From Panopea generosa (lineage: Eukaryota > Mollusca > Bivalvia > Adapedonta > Hiatellidae), in NCBI GenBank assembly GCA_029582155.1, contig CM055906.1, positions 11,775,101 through 11,839,100 on the forward strand: a stretch of 64,000 bases of DNA, written 5' to 3'. Below, in pieces: positions 11,126-21,501 of the stretch. Below the pieces are notes generated by a model, which saw nothing but the letters and a program-made list of their open reading frames with translations, was not told the DNA's origin and searched no databases. Made by a program: the position numbers and the translations under genes. Position 1 is the stretch's first letter, and every line of letters begins with the position of its first letter.

Positions 11126-13452
11126 AGAAGCAGGTTACGGGTACTTAGCACCATTGATAACTGTACACAGGATACAGGTACTTAGCAACATTAATAACTG
11201 TACTCTGTACACAGGATACAGGTACTTAGCAACATTGATAACTGTACTCTGTACATAGGAAACAGGTACTTAGTAACATTAATCACTGTACTCTATACAC
11301 AGGATACAGGTACTTAGCAACATTTATAACTGTACTCTGTACACAGGATACAGGTACTTAGCAACATTAATAACTGTACTCTGTACACAGGATACAGGTA
11401 CTTAGCAACATTGATAACTTTACTCTGTACACAGGATACAGGTACTTAGCCACATTGATAACTGTACTCTATACACAGGATACAGGTACTTAGCAACATT
11501 GATAACTGTACTCTATACACAGGAAACATGTACTTAGCAACATTAATAACTGTACTCTGTACACAGGATACATGTTCTTAGTAACATTAATCACTGTACT
11601 CTATACACAGGATACAGGTACTTAGCAACATTGATAACTGTACTCTGTACACAGGATACAGGTACTTACTTAGCAACATTGATAACTGTACTCTGTACAT
11701 AGGAAACAGGTACTTAGTAACATTAATCACTGTACTCTGTACACAGGATACAGATACTTAGCAACATTAATAACTGTACTCTGTACACAGGATACAGGTA
11801 CTTAGCAACATTGATAACTTTACTCTGCACACAGGATACAGGTACTTAGCCACATTGATAACTGTACTCTATACACAGGATACAGGTACTTAGCAACATT
11901 GATAACTGTACTCTATACACAGGAAACATGTACTTAGCAACATTAATAACTGTACTCTGTACACAGGATACATGTTCTTAGCAACATTAATAACTGTACT
12001 CTGTACACAGGATACAGGTACTTAGCAACATTGATAACTGTACTCTGTACACAGGTACTTAGCAACATTAATAACTGTACTCTGTACACAGGTATTTAGC
12101 AACATTGATAACTGTACACAGGATACAGGTACTTAGCAACATTAATAACTGTACTCAGGATACATGTACTTAGCAACATTAATAACAGTACTCTGTACAC
12201 AGGATACATGTACTTAGCAACATTAATAACTGTACTCTGTACACAGGATACAGGTACTTAGCAACATTGATAACTGTACTCTATACACAGGATACAGGTA
12301 CTTAGCAACATTGATAACTGTACTCTATACACAGGATACATGTACTTAGCAACATTAATAACTGTACTCTGTACACAGGATACATGTACTTAGTAACATT
12401 AATAATTGTACTCTGTACACAGGATACAGGTACTTAGCAACATTGATAACTGTACTCTGTACACAGGATACAGGTACTTAGCCACATTAATAACTGTACT
12501 CTGTACACAGGATACAGGTACTTAGCAACATTGATAACTTTACTCTGTACACAGGATACAGGTACTTAGCCACATTAATAACTGTATTCTGTACACAGGT
12601 ATTTAGCAACATTGATAACTGTACACATGATACAGGTACTTAGCAACATTAATAACTGTACTCAGGATACATGTACTTAGCAACATTAATAACTGTACTC
12701 TGTACACAGGATAGATGTACTTAGCAACATTAATAACTGTACTCTGTACACAGGATACATGTACTTAGCAACATTGATAACTGTACTCTATACACAGGAT
12801 ACAGGTACTTAGCAACATTGATAACTGTACTCTATACACAGGATACATGTACTTAGCAACCTTAATAACTGAACTCTGTACACAGGATACAGGTACTTAG
12901 CAACATTGATAACTGTACTCTATACACAGGATACAGGTACCTAGCAACATTGATAACTGTACTCTATACACAGGATACATGTACTTAGCAACATTAATAA
13001 CTGTACTCTGTACATAGGATACAGGTACTTAGCAACATTGATAACTGTACTCTATACACAGGATAAGGTACCTAGCAACATTGATAACTGTACTCTATAC
13101 ACAGGATACATGTACTTAGCAACATTAATAACTGTACTCTGTACACAGGATACAGGTACTTAGCAACATTGATAACTGTACTCTATACACAGGATACAGG
13201 TACTTAGCAACATTGATAACTGTACTATATACACATGATACATGTACTTAGCAACATTAATAACTGTACTCTGTATACAGGATACAGGTACTTAGCAACA
13301 TTGATAACTGTACTCTATACACAGGATACAGGTACTTAGCAACATTAATAACTGTACTCTATACACAGGATACAGGTACTTAGCAACATTGATAACCGTA
13401 CTCTGTACACAGGATACAGGTACTTAGCAACATTGATAACTGTACTTTGTGT
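11126..13452 (+). repeat. 44-bp satellite array, about 52 copies
   Basis: The monomer reads ACACAGGATACAGGTACTTA, GCAACATTGATAACTGTACT, CTGT, with 44-bp spacing measured at 11341, 11385 and 11429. Variants alternate ATTGATAAC with ATTAATAAC and CTGTACAC with CTATACAC. Some units have lost 10-20 bp, as near 12030-12160 and 12590-12670. Block repeats exist: a rare unit with ACATAGGAAACAGG recurs at 11255 and 11699 (offset about 444 bp, ten monomers plus a 4-bp insertion). A block with shortened units recurs at 12091 and 12599. CpG is essentially absent and there is no coding capacity. Confidence 0.95.
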
Positions 13453-14084
13453 GGGTATCTGAATAAGTATATATCATAGGCTTAAGAATAATGATTGCAT
13501 ATAAGTTACCACCAGTGGGGTTCCAGCATGCAACATAAATAACGCAGTCACTTGTGCATGTTGTAAAATATAGTAAACTGAGTGTTGGATAGAATGTTGG
13601 CTAAAACTGTAGTTTTACAAATGTCAATAGTCTAACTGCATATCAACAGATGTGATTATTGATTGCTTTCTTTCTGTTGCAGTCATGTAACTTTATGGTA
13701 ACTATTTTTTATTGTAGGCAATAAACCCCAATTTAATCTGTTAAGAAGCTTTATTGTGTAATTATTACAAGGTCTCGTAAGTTTCAGTGACATTAAGCAT
13801 ATTTAGATAAAAAACATATATACCTTATGTACAGTCAACCTGTCTTTAGCAGCCAGACAAAGTAAGAAGCAAAGTGACCTTTTAATACAGGTTGTTGCTT
13901 TATATATGTTAATTTGCCATGAAAACGTAGAAATGGGGATTAGAAAATGTAGCTGCTCAACAAAGATGGTCGCTTACATAGGTTTGACCATTAATATATT
14001 ATTTGCATTGACTTATTCATTGAAAAGAGGACTTGCATCTGTTCCACTTAAATTATGTATTACAGAAACATACATGAATGTCAG
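13453..14084. other. AT-rich non-coding sequence
   Basis: No exon with framed splice sites is evident. The 89-codon plus-strand frame from 13906 extends into the SINE at 14085 and its composition gives no reason to treat it as a gene. Confidence 0.45.
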
Positions 14085-14345
14085 AAACTTGTGTTGTTGT
14101 ATGGTGTTGAGTGTCACTTTTAACAATGTTTCAGTCATATCAGGCAGTGTCTACTCGAGTGCTGTCACATTCTGAGTGCTGTCACACTGGTGTACCATGC
14201 CACAGACACATGGTATCATACCCCAACCAGTGGTATTATTCATCTAAACCAGACCGACCATACCTAGAACTATCCTCCAACTCCTGAGTGCCAAGTGAGG
14301 AAGCTTCTAATAAATTTTTTCTAGTCTTTGGTATGCAGTTCATAA
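14085..14345 (-). mobile_element. tRNA-derived SINE (family B), 5'-truncated copy
   Basis: The plus strand shows the (GTT)n-side tail GTGTTGTTGTATGGTGTTGA, then the body motifs CTGTCACACTGG, CATGCCACAGACACATGGTA, CCTAGAACT and GAGGAAGCTTCTA. These appear in the same order as in the full copies at 32345-32659 and 61105-61426. The tRNA-like head expected at the high-coordinate end is missing, so this copy is truncated. A short internal duplication (GTGCTGTCACA twice near 14158-14187) is present. Confidence 0.7.
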
Positions 14346-14358
14346 ACTTATGTATTAC

Positions 14359-14497
14359 CTTTGATGCTGTATAGATCTGCTGCGATCTGAATATGGATGA
14401 GTAGGTCAGCAGAGGCCAACACTGCTTTCTTCTCAATATCTTGTCCGTCTCAATATTTTTTCACCCTGGCAGTTTTTTCTGCAGAAGTCCATCGTAT
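14359..14497 (-). pseudogene. Candidate exon of an unidentified gene, with one in-frame stop
   Basis: On the minus strand a 139-nt segment is bounded by a good acceptor (pyrimidine-rich TTTTTTCATTTCAG) and a good donor (AAAG/GTAATA). In the frame starting at its first base it reads as a balanced, helical-looking protein segment. It includes RWTSAEKTARVKKY, then a TGA at codon 16, then EKKAVLASADLLIH and IAADLYSIK. No family was recognised. The stop could mean a decayed exon, a sequencing error or chance. The neighbouring SINE ends only about 14 bp downstream of the donor. This is an inference from splice signals and composition only. Confidence 0.35.
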
Positions 14498-14499
14498 CT

Positions 14500-15900
14500 G
14501 AAATGAAAAAACATAAATTGTCCATCCATCTGCTAAATCTGTAATCATCTGGAATCAAATTACATGGTAATAAATGGACCTCTTTCTTCTTGTTTTATAT
14601 TAATGGTTAATGGCCATTATTTGATTATAAAGGGATAAAAAGGTGATAGATTCCCAAGCTACTATATGCCTACAAAATGTACATGTTCAGTGCAGTAGTA
14701 AGGAGTTGTTAGTGAAGTTTTAAATCTAAAATAAGTTATTATTATTATGTAGTGGAACTTAAAACCTAGGACTGAATAGGTCATGAATAAAACCTAATAG
14801 CTGGATCTCACAAGATCTCATTCTTTTATAAGATTTTTTTGCTGAATATAACAATATCAATAAGATCAGAGTAAAGCCCGTGACCTCGAAGTCTAATCAC
14901 AAATTCAATTAGATTTAACAATGCCATAATCAGGGTTTTCTTTGTGTAACAGAACCACTGCATTTGATAACTGGTTTTACTCAATGCAAGACTTAATGGT
15001 CCCTTCTGGTTTGATAAAAAAGATTTTTGATAATGCTTTCAGTTTCAAATACAGAATAATAAGACAAATGATTGAATGATTGATGGACTTGTTGTAAATT
15101 CATTACAAAAGCAAAATTGCAAGATTTCATTGTGTAATTCACAACACCGTTTGGATAATAATCTAGCAATTAATTTATAATGGCCTAAATGTTGAAAACA
15201 GATTAAAACAACCGAGACCATGTTCATATTTTTTTGGTGTCTGTCTTATCATAACTATTATAAAAGATAGTTTTCACTAGTGCGACACATTGCACGTCTC
15301 TGAGGAGCCTTTTGACATATTTTATTTTTTTGCGTCTTCAGAGGAGACAGCTGATCAGATATCCAAATAATAAAAAGCCATCAATGCCTTATCATATCAG
15401 GCTTAGTTTTCACGTGTTACCTCTAGTAGAATTTTATGTCAAATACCTTTTTATCAAGCTATCCGGACTGGAAGTTGCAATTAGCGATTGGAACTGTTCT
15501 TTTTCTTATTTTGAATCATGGTGAACAAATTATTGTACAATGAGTTAGAATGAGGTGTTTCTTTTTCTCGTCAGTGTATTCCAATAAAACAGAAGAAAAT
15601 ATCTCAATTTCAGCATGCCCATAGTCCTTAATTTAAAGATGCTTTGTAGCTCGCACTTTATCAACTGGTCTTGGAGGGTTGATATTGATTAAATTGCAAA
15701 TTACGGTCGACTGTCATAACATATATTCATATTAATTATGCATCAAAATATAAAAAATAGAAAGTAAACAAACACACTGTAAATGCGGAACCGGATATAC
15801 AAAGAAAGGTGTAAAACATGAACCGTTATTTTTCACACTTAGCTCTTGTTCAATCTGCATCCGAATACAGCTCAACTGAAACACAAGCAGCAATATTTGT
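14500..15900. other. AT-rich non-coding sequence
   Basis: Nothing beyond AT-rich sequence was recognised. Small frames at 15045-15227 (minus) and 15312-15524 (plus) have no framed splice sites, no motifs and no supporting context. Confidence 0.4.
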
Positions 15901-15904
15901 ATTG

Positions 15905-16262
15905 GGCGACTACAAGTCCAGAGATGAGGGATGCGCCATGAACATGTTAAAAGATCCGAAGTCCCATCTCTTCAAGAAAAACGGAAAATGAACCGACTGG
16001 TCTTCTTTTACAAGGTGGTCAAGGTGCCAGCTTTGCATACCAAGACTCTCTTACCCCAATAAAATCTAAAAGGCGTATAAAGGCCAAACATTACCCAGAC
16101 TGTATTGAGTCTAATACTATTGAAAGACAAAAAAACAAATAACTCTAGACATTTCAAAACTGTTCAGTGTAGTACTGAACTATTTAAAAGCTCATTCTTC
16201 CCAAGGACAATTATTGACTATAACCACCTGGATGGCAACCTTGTGTGCACTCCATCAACAGT
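15905..16262 (+). pseudogene. Decayed C-terminal end of a CR1/Jockey-group LINE reverse transcriptase
   Basis: Three-frame reading recovers the landmarks that close the coding region of this LINE group. DYKSRDEGCAMNMLK comes first at about 15908. Next, after a frame change, is RKMNRLVFFYKVV near 15990. Last is SSFFPRTIIDYNHLD near 16190-16240. At least two frameshifts separate them, so this is a dead, 5'-truncated fragment. It is fused at about 16260 to a Tc1/mariner fragment. A related, also decayed, LINE lies at 30206-31290 on the other strand. Confidence 0.65.
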
Positions 16263-16545
16263 ATGCGCGGCCCCAAAGTGCGAGACTCACGACACTTCCT
16301 GACACCAAACGTTGACGTGCTTGCCATGACCGGCACTATACCCAGATATGAACCCAATGGAACATGTTTGGGATTATTTGAAACGGAGAGTTTGTGCCAG
16401 AAATCTTAGGACAAATCATGAACTTAGGGCTGATATAGCAGAGGAATGGGACCAACTACCGACTCAATTTCTACGAAGGCTTGTCTTGTCGCTGCCCCGA
16501 CGTGTTGCATTGGTTAATGCCCATGGGTCACACACGCGATATTGA
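16263..16545 (+). pseudogene. Tc1/mariner transposase C-terminal fragment
   Basis: The segment carries the end of a DDE transposase of the IS630-Tc1-mariner superfamily. DSRHFLTPNVDVL lies in one frame at about 16285-16330. After a frameshift near 16335 comes PDMNPMEHVWDYLKRRV, in which NP-EH-WD is the typical signature around the third catalytic acidic residue. The frame continues to a plausible natural C-terminus (GSHTRY, stop at 16543-16545). The first two thirds of the transposase, including the first two catalytic residues, are missing, replaced by LINE sequence at the left junction. It is inactive. Terminal inverted repeats were not found. Confidence 0.8.
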
Positions 16546-16865
16546 AATTTAAACATGACAACAGTAGGTGATATTTTTACAAAATGAGTTATTGTCAAAA
16601 ATGCAGTAAGTAAATTCAAACGCCAATTGTGACAAAATAAATTAATCTACACACTTATTGGCATTGAGCTGTTCTTTCCAACAATACCAAATGTATAAAA
16701 ATCGGTTGCCTCTGAGAGGAGATATTTATATTTAATATAGATGGACAAGACTTTTGATATTGATGATAAAGAGAGAACTGTAACTAGTGTTGTTATAACT
16801 TGTTCAATTTGCGCATGTTATATAAAAATATGTATTATCATATGAGGTTAACTGTCTGTTACATA
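16546..16865. other. AT-rich non-coding sequence
   Basis: Sequence following the Tc1 fragment. A 3' terminal inverted repeat of that transposon might be expected within the first 100 bases, but none could be paired because the 5' end is missing. Confidence 0.4.
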
Positions 16866-17530
16866 AGTGATAAAATATGTTTAAACTAAATATGAAGTTT
16901 CAATCAAATACATGCAGAGGCTGTTGAGTTTCAATCATATACATTGAGTGTTTGTTGTGATATGTATGTGATGGTACTTGCACACAAAACTTTAACCAAA
17001 ATGTCTAAGTCAAACAATGGCACTGATACTTTTCTTTATATTCAAGCAAGAGTTCTCTCCCTTAGTTACTGTAGGTTTGGTGACTAAGAAATCTTGTGTG
17101 AAGTTTCAATTAAATACATGGTGTATGGTTGGTGAGATACGGAGTTGATGGTATTGCATACAAAACTTAAACCCGAATTTTTAAGTCAAACAAGGGCAAT
17201 AACTTTCATTATATTTATGCAAGAGTTATCTAACTTAGTATGTTCTGATGACTAGGAAGTCTTGTTTAAAGTTTAATCAATAAATTGAGTGGTTGGTGAG
17301 ATATGGACTTAATGGTACCTGCACCCAAAGCTTTAACCAGGCAATAGTTTGCATCATATTTATGCAAGAGTTATCTACCTTCACTATTTTAGTAGATTTG
17401 ATGCATGGAAAGTTTTGTGTTAGGTTTAAATAAAATACATTGAGTGGTTGTTGAAATATGGACTAGATGGTACTTGCACGCAGAGCTTCAACCATAATTT
17501 CCAAGTCAACCAAAGGCAAGAAAATTTACT
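16866..17530 (+). repeat. Tandem repeat of about 176 bp, three to four diverged copies
   Basis: Each unit contains the blocks GAAGTTTCAAT...AAATACAT, GTGAGATATGGACTT, GATGGTACTTGCA, AAGTCAAACAAGGGCAATAA and TATGCAAGAGTTATCTA. The block GTCAAACAA recurs at 17009 and 17185 (176 bp apart). A lone decayed unit is at about 31310-31460. This is a dispersed internally tandem element without coding potential. Confidence 0.65.
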
Positions 17531-17710
17531 GTTTTCCCATCATGAGTGTTCATATGTTAAAATAATTGTCTCCTTTATGAACTCTAGTTCCTTTACTTGA
17601 GTTAATATGAAACCTTTATTCACGAGCAAATTCAGCGCATCAGTTCTCAAGATAATTTTTTTTGAAATTTCATTATTTTACCCTTTTTTTGCCACTGCTT
17701 GCCATTAATA

Positions 17711-17990
17711 ACAAGAGGGCCAAGATGGTCCTATATCGCTCAACTGACTGACCTTGAGTCACCCAACTTAAGTAGATTATATGATACATGTACACTCAAA
17801 ATTCCAGAAAAACTTGATGTGCAAGTATTTAGAATTTTGATTTGTTTTGAAGATGTAACAGATGCGTAGAAGAGTTCAAACTTGGTAGAGGTTCACCCAT
17901 GGTAAATGCCAGTGAAATTACATCAAAATCAAGTCAGTAGATGCTGACAAGAAGGCTTTTGAAGTTTTTACTATAGCTGCCTATACATTT
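17711..17990 (+). mobile_element. GGCC-family element, copy 2, 5' part
   Basis: Starts ACAAGAGGGCCAAGATGG and follows copy 1 (7900-9395) through CCTTGAGTCACCCAACT, TACACTCAAAATTCCAGAAA and CATGGTAAATGCCAGTGAAA. It ends at ACTATAGCTGCCTATA, where unrelated sequence takes over. The rest of the element resumes at about 18603. Confidence 0.7.
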
Positions 17991-18602
17991 AGAGACAGTT
18001 CCAAACCTAAGTCTTCGAACTAAGATAAAAATCCAGTTCCAGCACAAAACTAACCTGTTATGTTTGAATATGGTTTCAAACTAAAGCATCAGACTAAACT
18101 ATTGTGCATGAAACAATCCACAATTCCAGCACAATAAATATTCCTATGAGTTTCAAACACAAGCCTTCCCTATTGCTTGAAAGAATCTTTGTCGCAGTGC
18201 ACTCTCCCCCAAAAACAATTAAGCTCCTCCTCCGAGATTTCAAGTACATTTTGACACTGAAAATCTCAAGCAGACTTCTTGCTGTGATGAAACTAGCTAA
18301 AATATGGTATTGCTATAATTATTATGAAGCAGTAAACCATCTGTCTGACCCATAAAAAGTCTGACTTTTATATTCAGAAAAACACCTATTTTAAAATGGT
18401 TCATGATTTATGAATAATATTTCAATCATTGATTATAATTGTATCATTCATCTTTTTATGATGAATTATCTTTTAAAACTTAGATCTGGTAAATATTGTA
18501 TAATAATAGCAAAAACAAAGTTTATTTAAAGAGTTTATTACCTCTTCTTTTAATAATTGCTATATACTGACACTTATGCTATAAAACAAGGACATAAATT
18601 TG
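17991..18602. other. Unidentified ~610-bp segment interrupting the GGCC-family element
   Basis: This segment separates the two halves of copy 2 and is absent from copy 1 at the equivalent point. It includes an 83-codon plus-strand frame (18104-18355) with no recognisable motif. It is either an inserted element or the result of a rearrangement combined with loss of internal units. No terminal inverted repeats or target duplication were identified. Confidence 0.4.
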
Positions 18603-19161
18603 ACATAAAACTAACCCCACCCCCTGGTTGCCATGTTTTTTGACGAATCAAGATGGCTTGAACACACTTGGTAGAGAGTCACCCAAGGAACATTTCTGTG
18701 AAATTATTTTTAAATCGAGCCAGTAGTTTCTGACAAGAAGATTTTTTTAAGTTTTTACTATAGCTTAATATATAGTTAACTAACCCCACCCCCTGGCTGC
18801 CATGTTTTTTGAGGATTCAAGATGGCTTGAACAAACTTGGTAGAGGGTCATCCGAGGAACATTTCTGTGAAATTATTTTAAAATCGAGCCAGTTGTATCT
18901 GACAAGAAGATTTTTTAAGTTTCTACTAATTAAACTTGCCCCGCCCCCTGCGGCCATGTTTTTGATAAATCAAGATGGCTTGAACAAACTTGGTAGAGGG
19001 TCACTCAAGGAACATTACTGTGAAGTTAAAATTGGCCCAGTGGTTTCAGAGGAGAAGTTGTTAAAAGCTAAAAGTTAACGACAGACGATGGATGACAGAC
19101 GACGGACACCAGGCGATCACAAAAGCTAACCTGTGAGCTTTCGGCTCAGGTGAGCTTAAAA
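18603..19161 (+). mobile_element. GGCC-family element, copy 2, 3' part
   Basis: Resumes with CTAACCCCACCCCCTGGTTG and contains about three of the ~165-bp internal units. It then has the characteristic 3' end: GACGACGGACACCAGGCGAT, AGCTAACCTG...CAGGTGAGCT and TTAAAA. The final hairpin is one base less perfect than in copy 1. Confidence 0.7.
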
Positions 19162-19570
19162 TTAAATCTCCATCAACAGTGCCGTCTCCAGTGTTATGTC
19201 TAAACAGTGCTCCAGATATCAAGAGACAGAACAAAAAATGTCACTGGTAAGTGTCACATGCCCCCAAATGGTTTGTGAAAATAACAATATATTTTATAAT
19301 AGGTAGCGCTGTATCCATAAATATCAAGAGTCATGGACTGACGTTTGTTGTTGGTTTTGAAGTTTTTATTTATTTACCCTCACACTTTGAACTGGTCATT
19401 TTGGCGAGCCTAAACAGATGATTAAAAATAAATTGATGAATATGAATGACATACGAAGGATGAGTAATGATATATGACGATTATATACATATTTGATATT
19501 TTACATATTTATTATTTACATACAGTAATCAACCTTTCTTTTTATCATGTTTATTAGTTTAATATATTGT
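19162..19570. other. AT-rich non-coding sequence
   Basis: No exon or repeat unit was recognised between the GGCC-family element and the 410-bp duplication. Confidence 0.4.
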
Positions 19571-20255
19571 TAGTCTTGCGTAACTCTATATTGAATGCTG
19601 ATGACACTAATAACGTCATATGACATTCCCTATCACCATTATACAGTAGTATATACTGATATTGGTAAACCATACAGCCTTATACCTAAGTGTATTGCTA
19701 TTTATATACTACATGTGTTTATATTTATAGTACACTATTATATACGATAAAATTAAAAATATTCAAAAATGGAAGAGTGTACTATTTACTTCTAATGAAG
19801 TTTTACTTTTAAGTATAGGGGTACTAAGGAGTAGCAAAAGGTAGTCACCATTGGACTAGTATGTGTATCCTTTTCTCCCACTCCGATGTGGAAATTGAGT
19901 TACGCCAGTATATGATTTAGCACTATTATATCTATTATAATTTTTTATAAATTTGGTTATTAATTAGTGTAATTTATGCCTAGTCTTGCGTAACTCTATA
20001 TTGAAAGTCAATGACACTAATAATGTCACTTGACATTCCCTAATACCATTATACAGCAGTCTTTACTGATATTGGTAAACCATATAGCCCTATACTAAGT
20101 ATATTGCTATTTATATACAATATTTGTATACAATTATATATTTTATCGGCAGGTACTAGGATTTGTCAAAAAGTGATCACCCGTGGACTAGTAATCAAGT
20201 CATTTCCCACAATCCGATATGTAAATTGAGTTATGCCAGTATGATAAGTGGCAAT
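19571..20255. repeat. Two-copy tandem duplication, ~410-bp unit
   Basis: The block TAGTCTTGCGTAACTCTATA begins at 19571 and again at 19981, exactly 410 bp apart. The following ~270-350 bases align, including TGACATTCCCTA, ACTGATATTGGTAAACCATA and, at the far end, GTGGAAATTGAGTTACGCC matched by ATGTAAATTGAGTTATGCC. The pair lies immediately downstream of the LINE coding region (LINE reads minus, so this is its 3' side). It may be a duplicated LINE 3' UTR, but that is inference. Confidence 0.65.
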
Positions 20256-20408
20256 AGTGTGTAATTTACCATATCCTGTTTCAGCCTTGCAATATTATAT
20301 TTAGTACATCGCATGGTTAAGCTTTGACCAACCCCTGTTAATCTCCCAGGGTGTGTCACATAGTGGTACACAATGGTTTAAAATTAAATTAAAATATTAT
20401 ATACCTAA

Positions 20409-21344
20409 TTAAACTGTGAAATTTGTAAATAAGCACCAGGCAGCCCTGTGAATGAGGCAATCCAGCAGAAAATGTTCTGTTGAGTTTCTCACCTTGCACC
20501 GGGTGCAATCTCCCCCTATCCTTAGAATATATTGCCCGCCATTACCAGGTAGGAGATTCACACCCAATCTCAGACGAGTTATGCATCTGATTATCCTTTT
20601 ATTATTAGAATAGTTTATATGTCGTCTGAGATTTACAGAGGATCTATGAAAGGTATGTTTAAAAGGTTTATTGATTATGGATTCGTTCCATTTATTCAAA
20701 ACCTTTTTTCTGGCCATAGCAATGACCTCAGTAGGTGCAAGGGGAACTGTATTTGTTATTTTTGAATATTGTAGTCCTTCTTTAGCCGCCCTGTCAGCTT
20801 CCTCATTTCCTGATATGTCTACATGTGCTGGACACCATTCCATATAAACTTGTAATCCTAATTCAAGACACTGATTATATTGTTTATAAATTTCTGCCAA
20901 AATATCAGGCCTTGATCTGCTATTATTATTTTTGAGTGAAATGAGGGATGAGAGAGAGTCCGAAAGAATAACAGATTTGTTTGGTTTATGTTCTATTATC
21001 CATCACATAGATTTTTGAATTGCTATAAGTTCAGCTGTGTAAAGTGACAAATTGTTGCTGAGTCTCTCAGAATACTGTATCTGAAGCAACGGAATGACAT
21101 ATGCAGCTGCAACTGTCCCGTCCTCGGGATTTTTACTACCATTTGTGTAAATTTGAGTATGTTTAGCATAATGCTGGTCAATATGATTTGCAGTAATGGA
21201 TCTTATGAGTGATGGCAAATCTTTTTTACTGAACTCAGCTGTAAGGGATAACCTAATATCAGGATTTTTAAGCATCCAAGGCGACTCCAATTTGGGCCTA
21301 AAATCAGCTAGATTGACCCTACTGAGTCCGTACTCCTCCACCAA
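20409..21344 (-). pseudogene. LINE RNase H domain (broken)
   Basis: Two blocks carry a type I RNase H. The upstream block (21344-21003) has IYTNGSK where the first catalytic Asp is expected (the family has Y-T-D-G-S), so that residue reads Asn. LYTAELIAI, also in this block, supplies the catalytic Glu. ILSDSLSSL lies between the blocks near 20960. PAHVDISGNEEADRAAKEG in the downstream block (20900-20409) supplies the last catalytic Asp. A CxxC-type cysteine/histidine pattern near the C-terminus (CTRCK...EHFLLDC) is also usual in these elements. At least one stop (near 21001) breaks the reading frame. Confidence 0.8.
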
Positions 21345-21501
21345 ATCTTGTGTATGGGCCTCGAAGGGTAGAGCTATATGTGCTTTTTTTTTTTAATCTC
21401 GATTTGATATAGTATCCCGTCCCAATGATTCTATTCACAGGGTTACTTTCTTTCCGGGTTTGAGCCTTGGCCCAGTACTTAACTGACTGATTTTCCCATC
21501 T

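Noticed and set aside
3404-13452. CRISPR-like regular arrays
   Set aside because: The 47- and 44-bp periodicities are head-to-tail monomers without unique spacers, in a eukaryotic repeat context.
10832-13472. 12-bp inverted repeat (AATACTTATTCAG near 10833 and CTGAATAAGTAT near 13461) flanking the 44-bp array
   Set aside because: A 12-bp match between two points 2.6 kb apart is within chance expectation for AT-rich DNA, and no longer pairing or target duplication accompanies it.
16348-16545. Intact small gene of 65 codons
   Set aside because: It is the C-terminal piece of a Tc1/mariner transposase whose upstream part is in another frame or missing.
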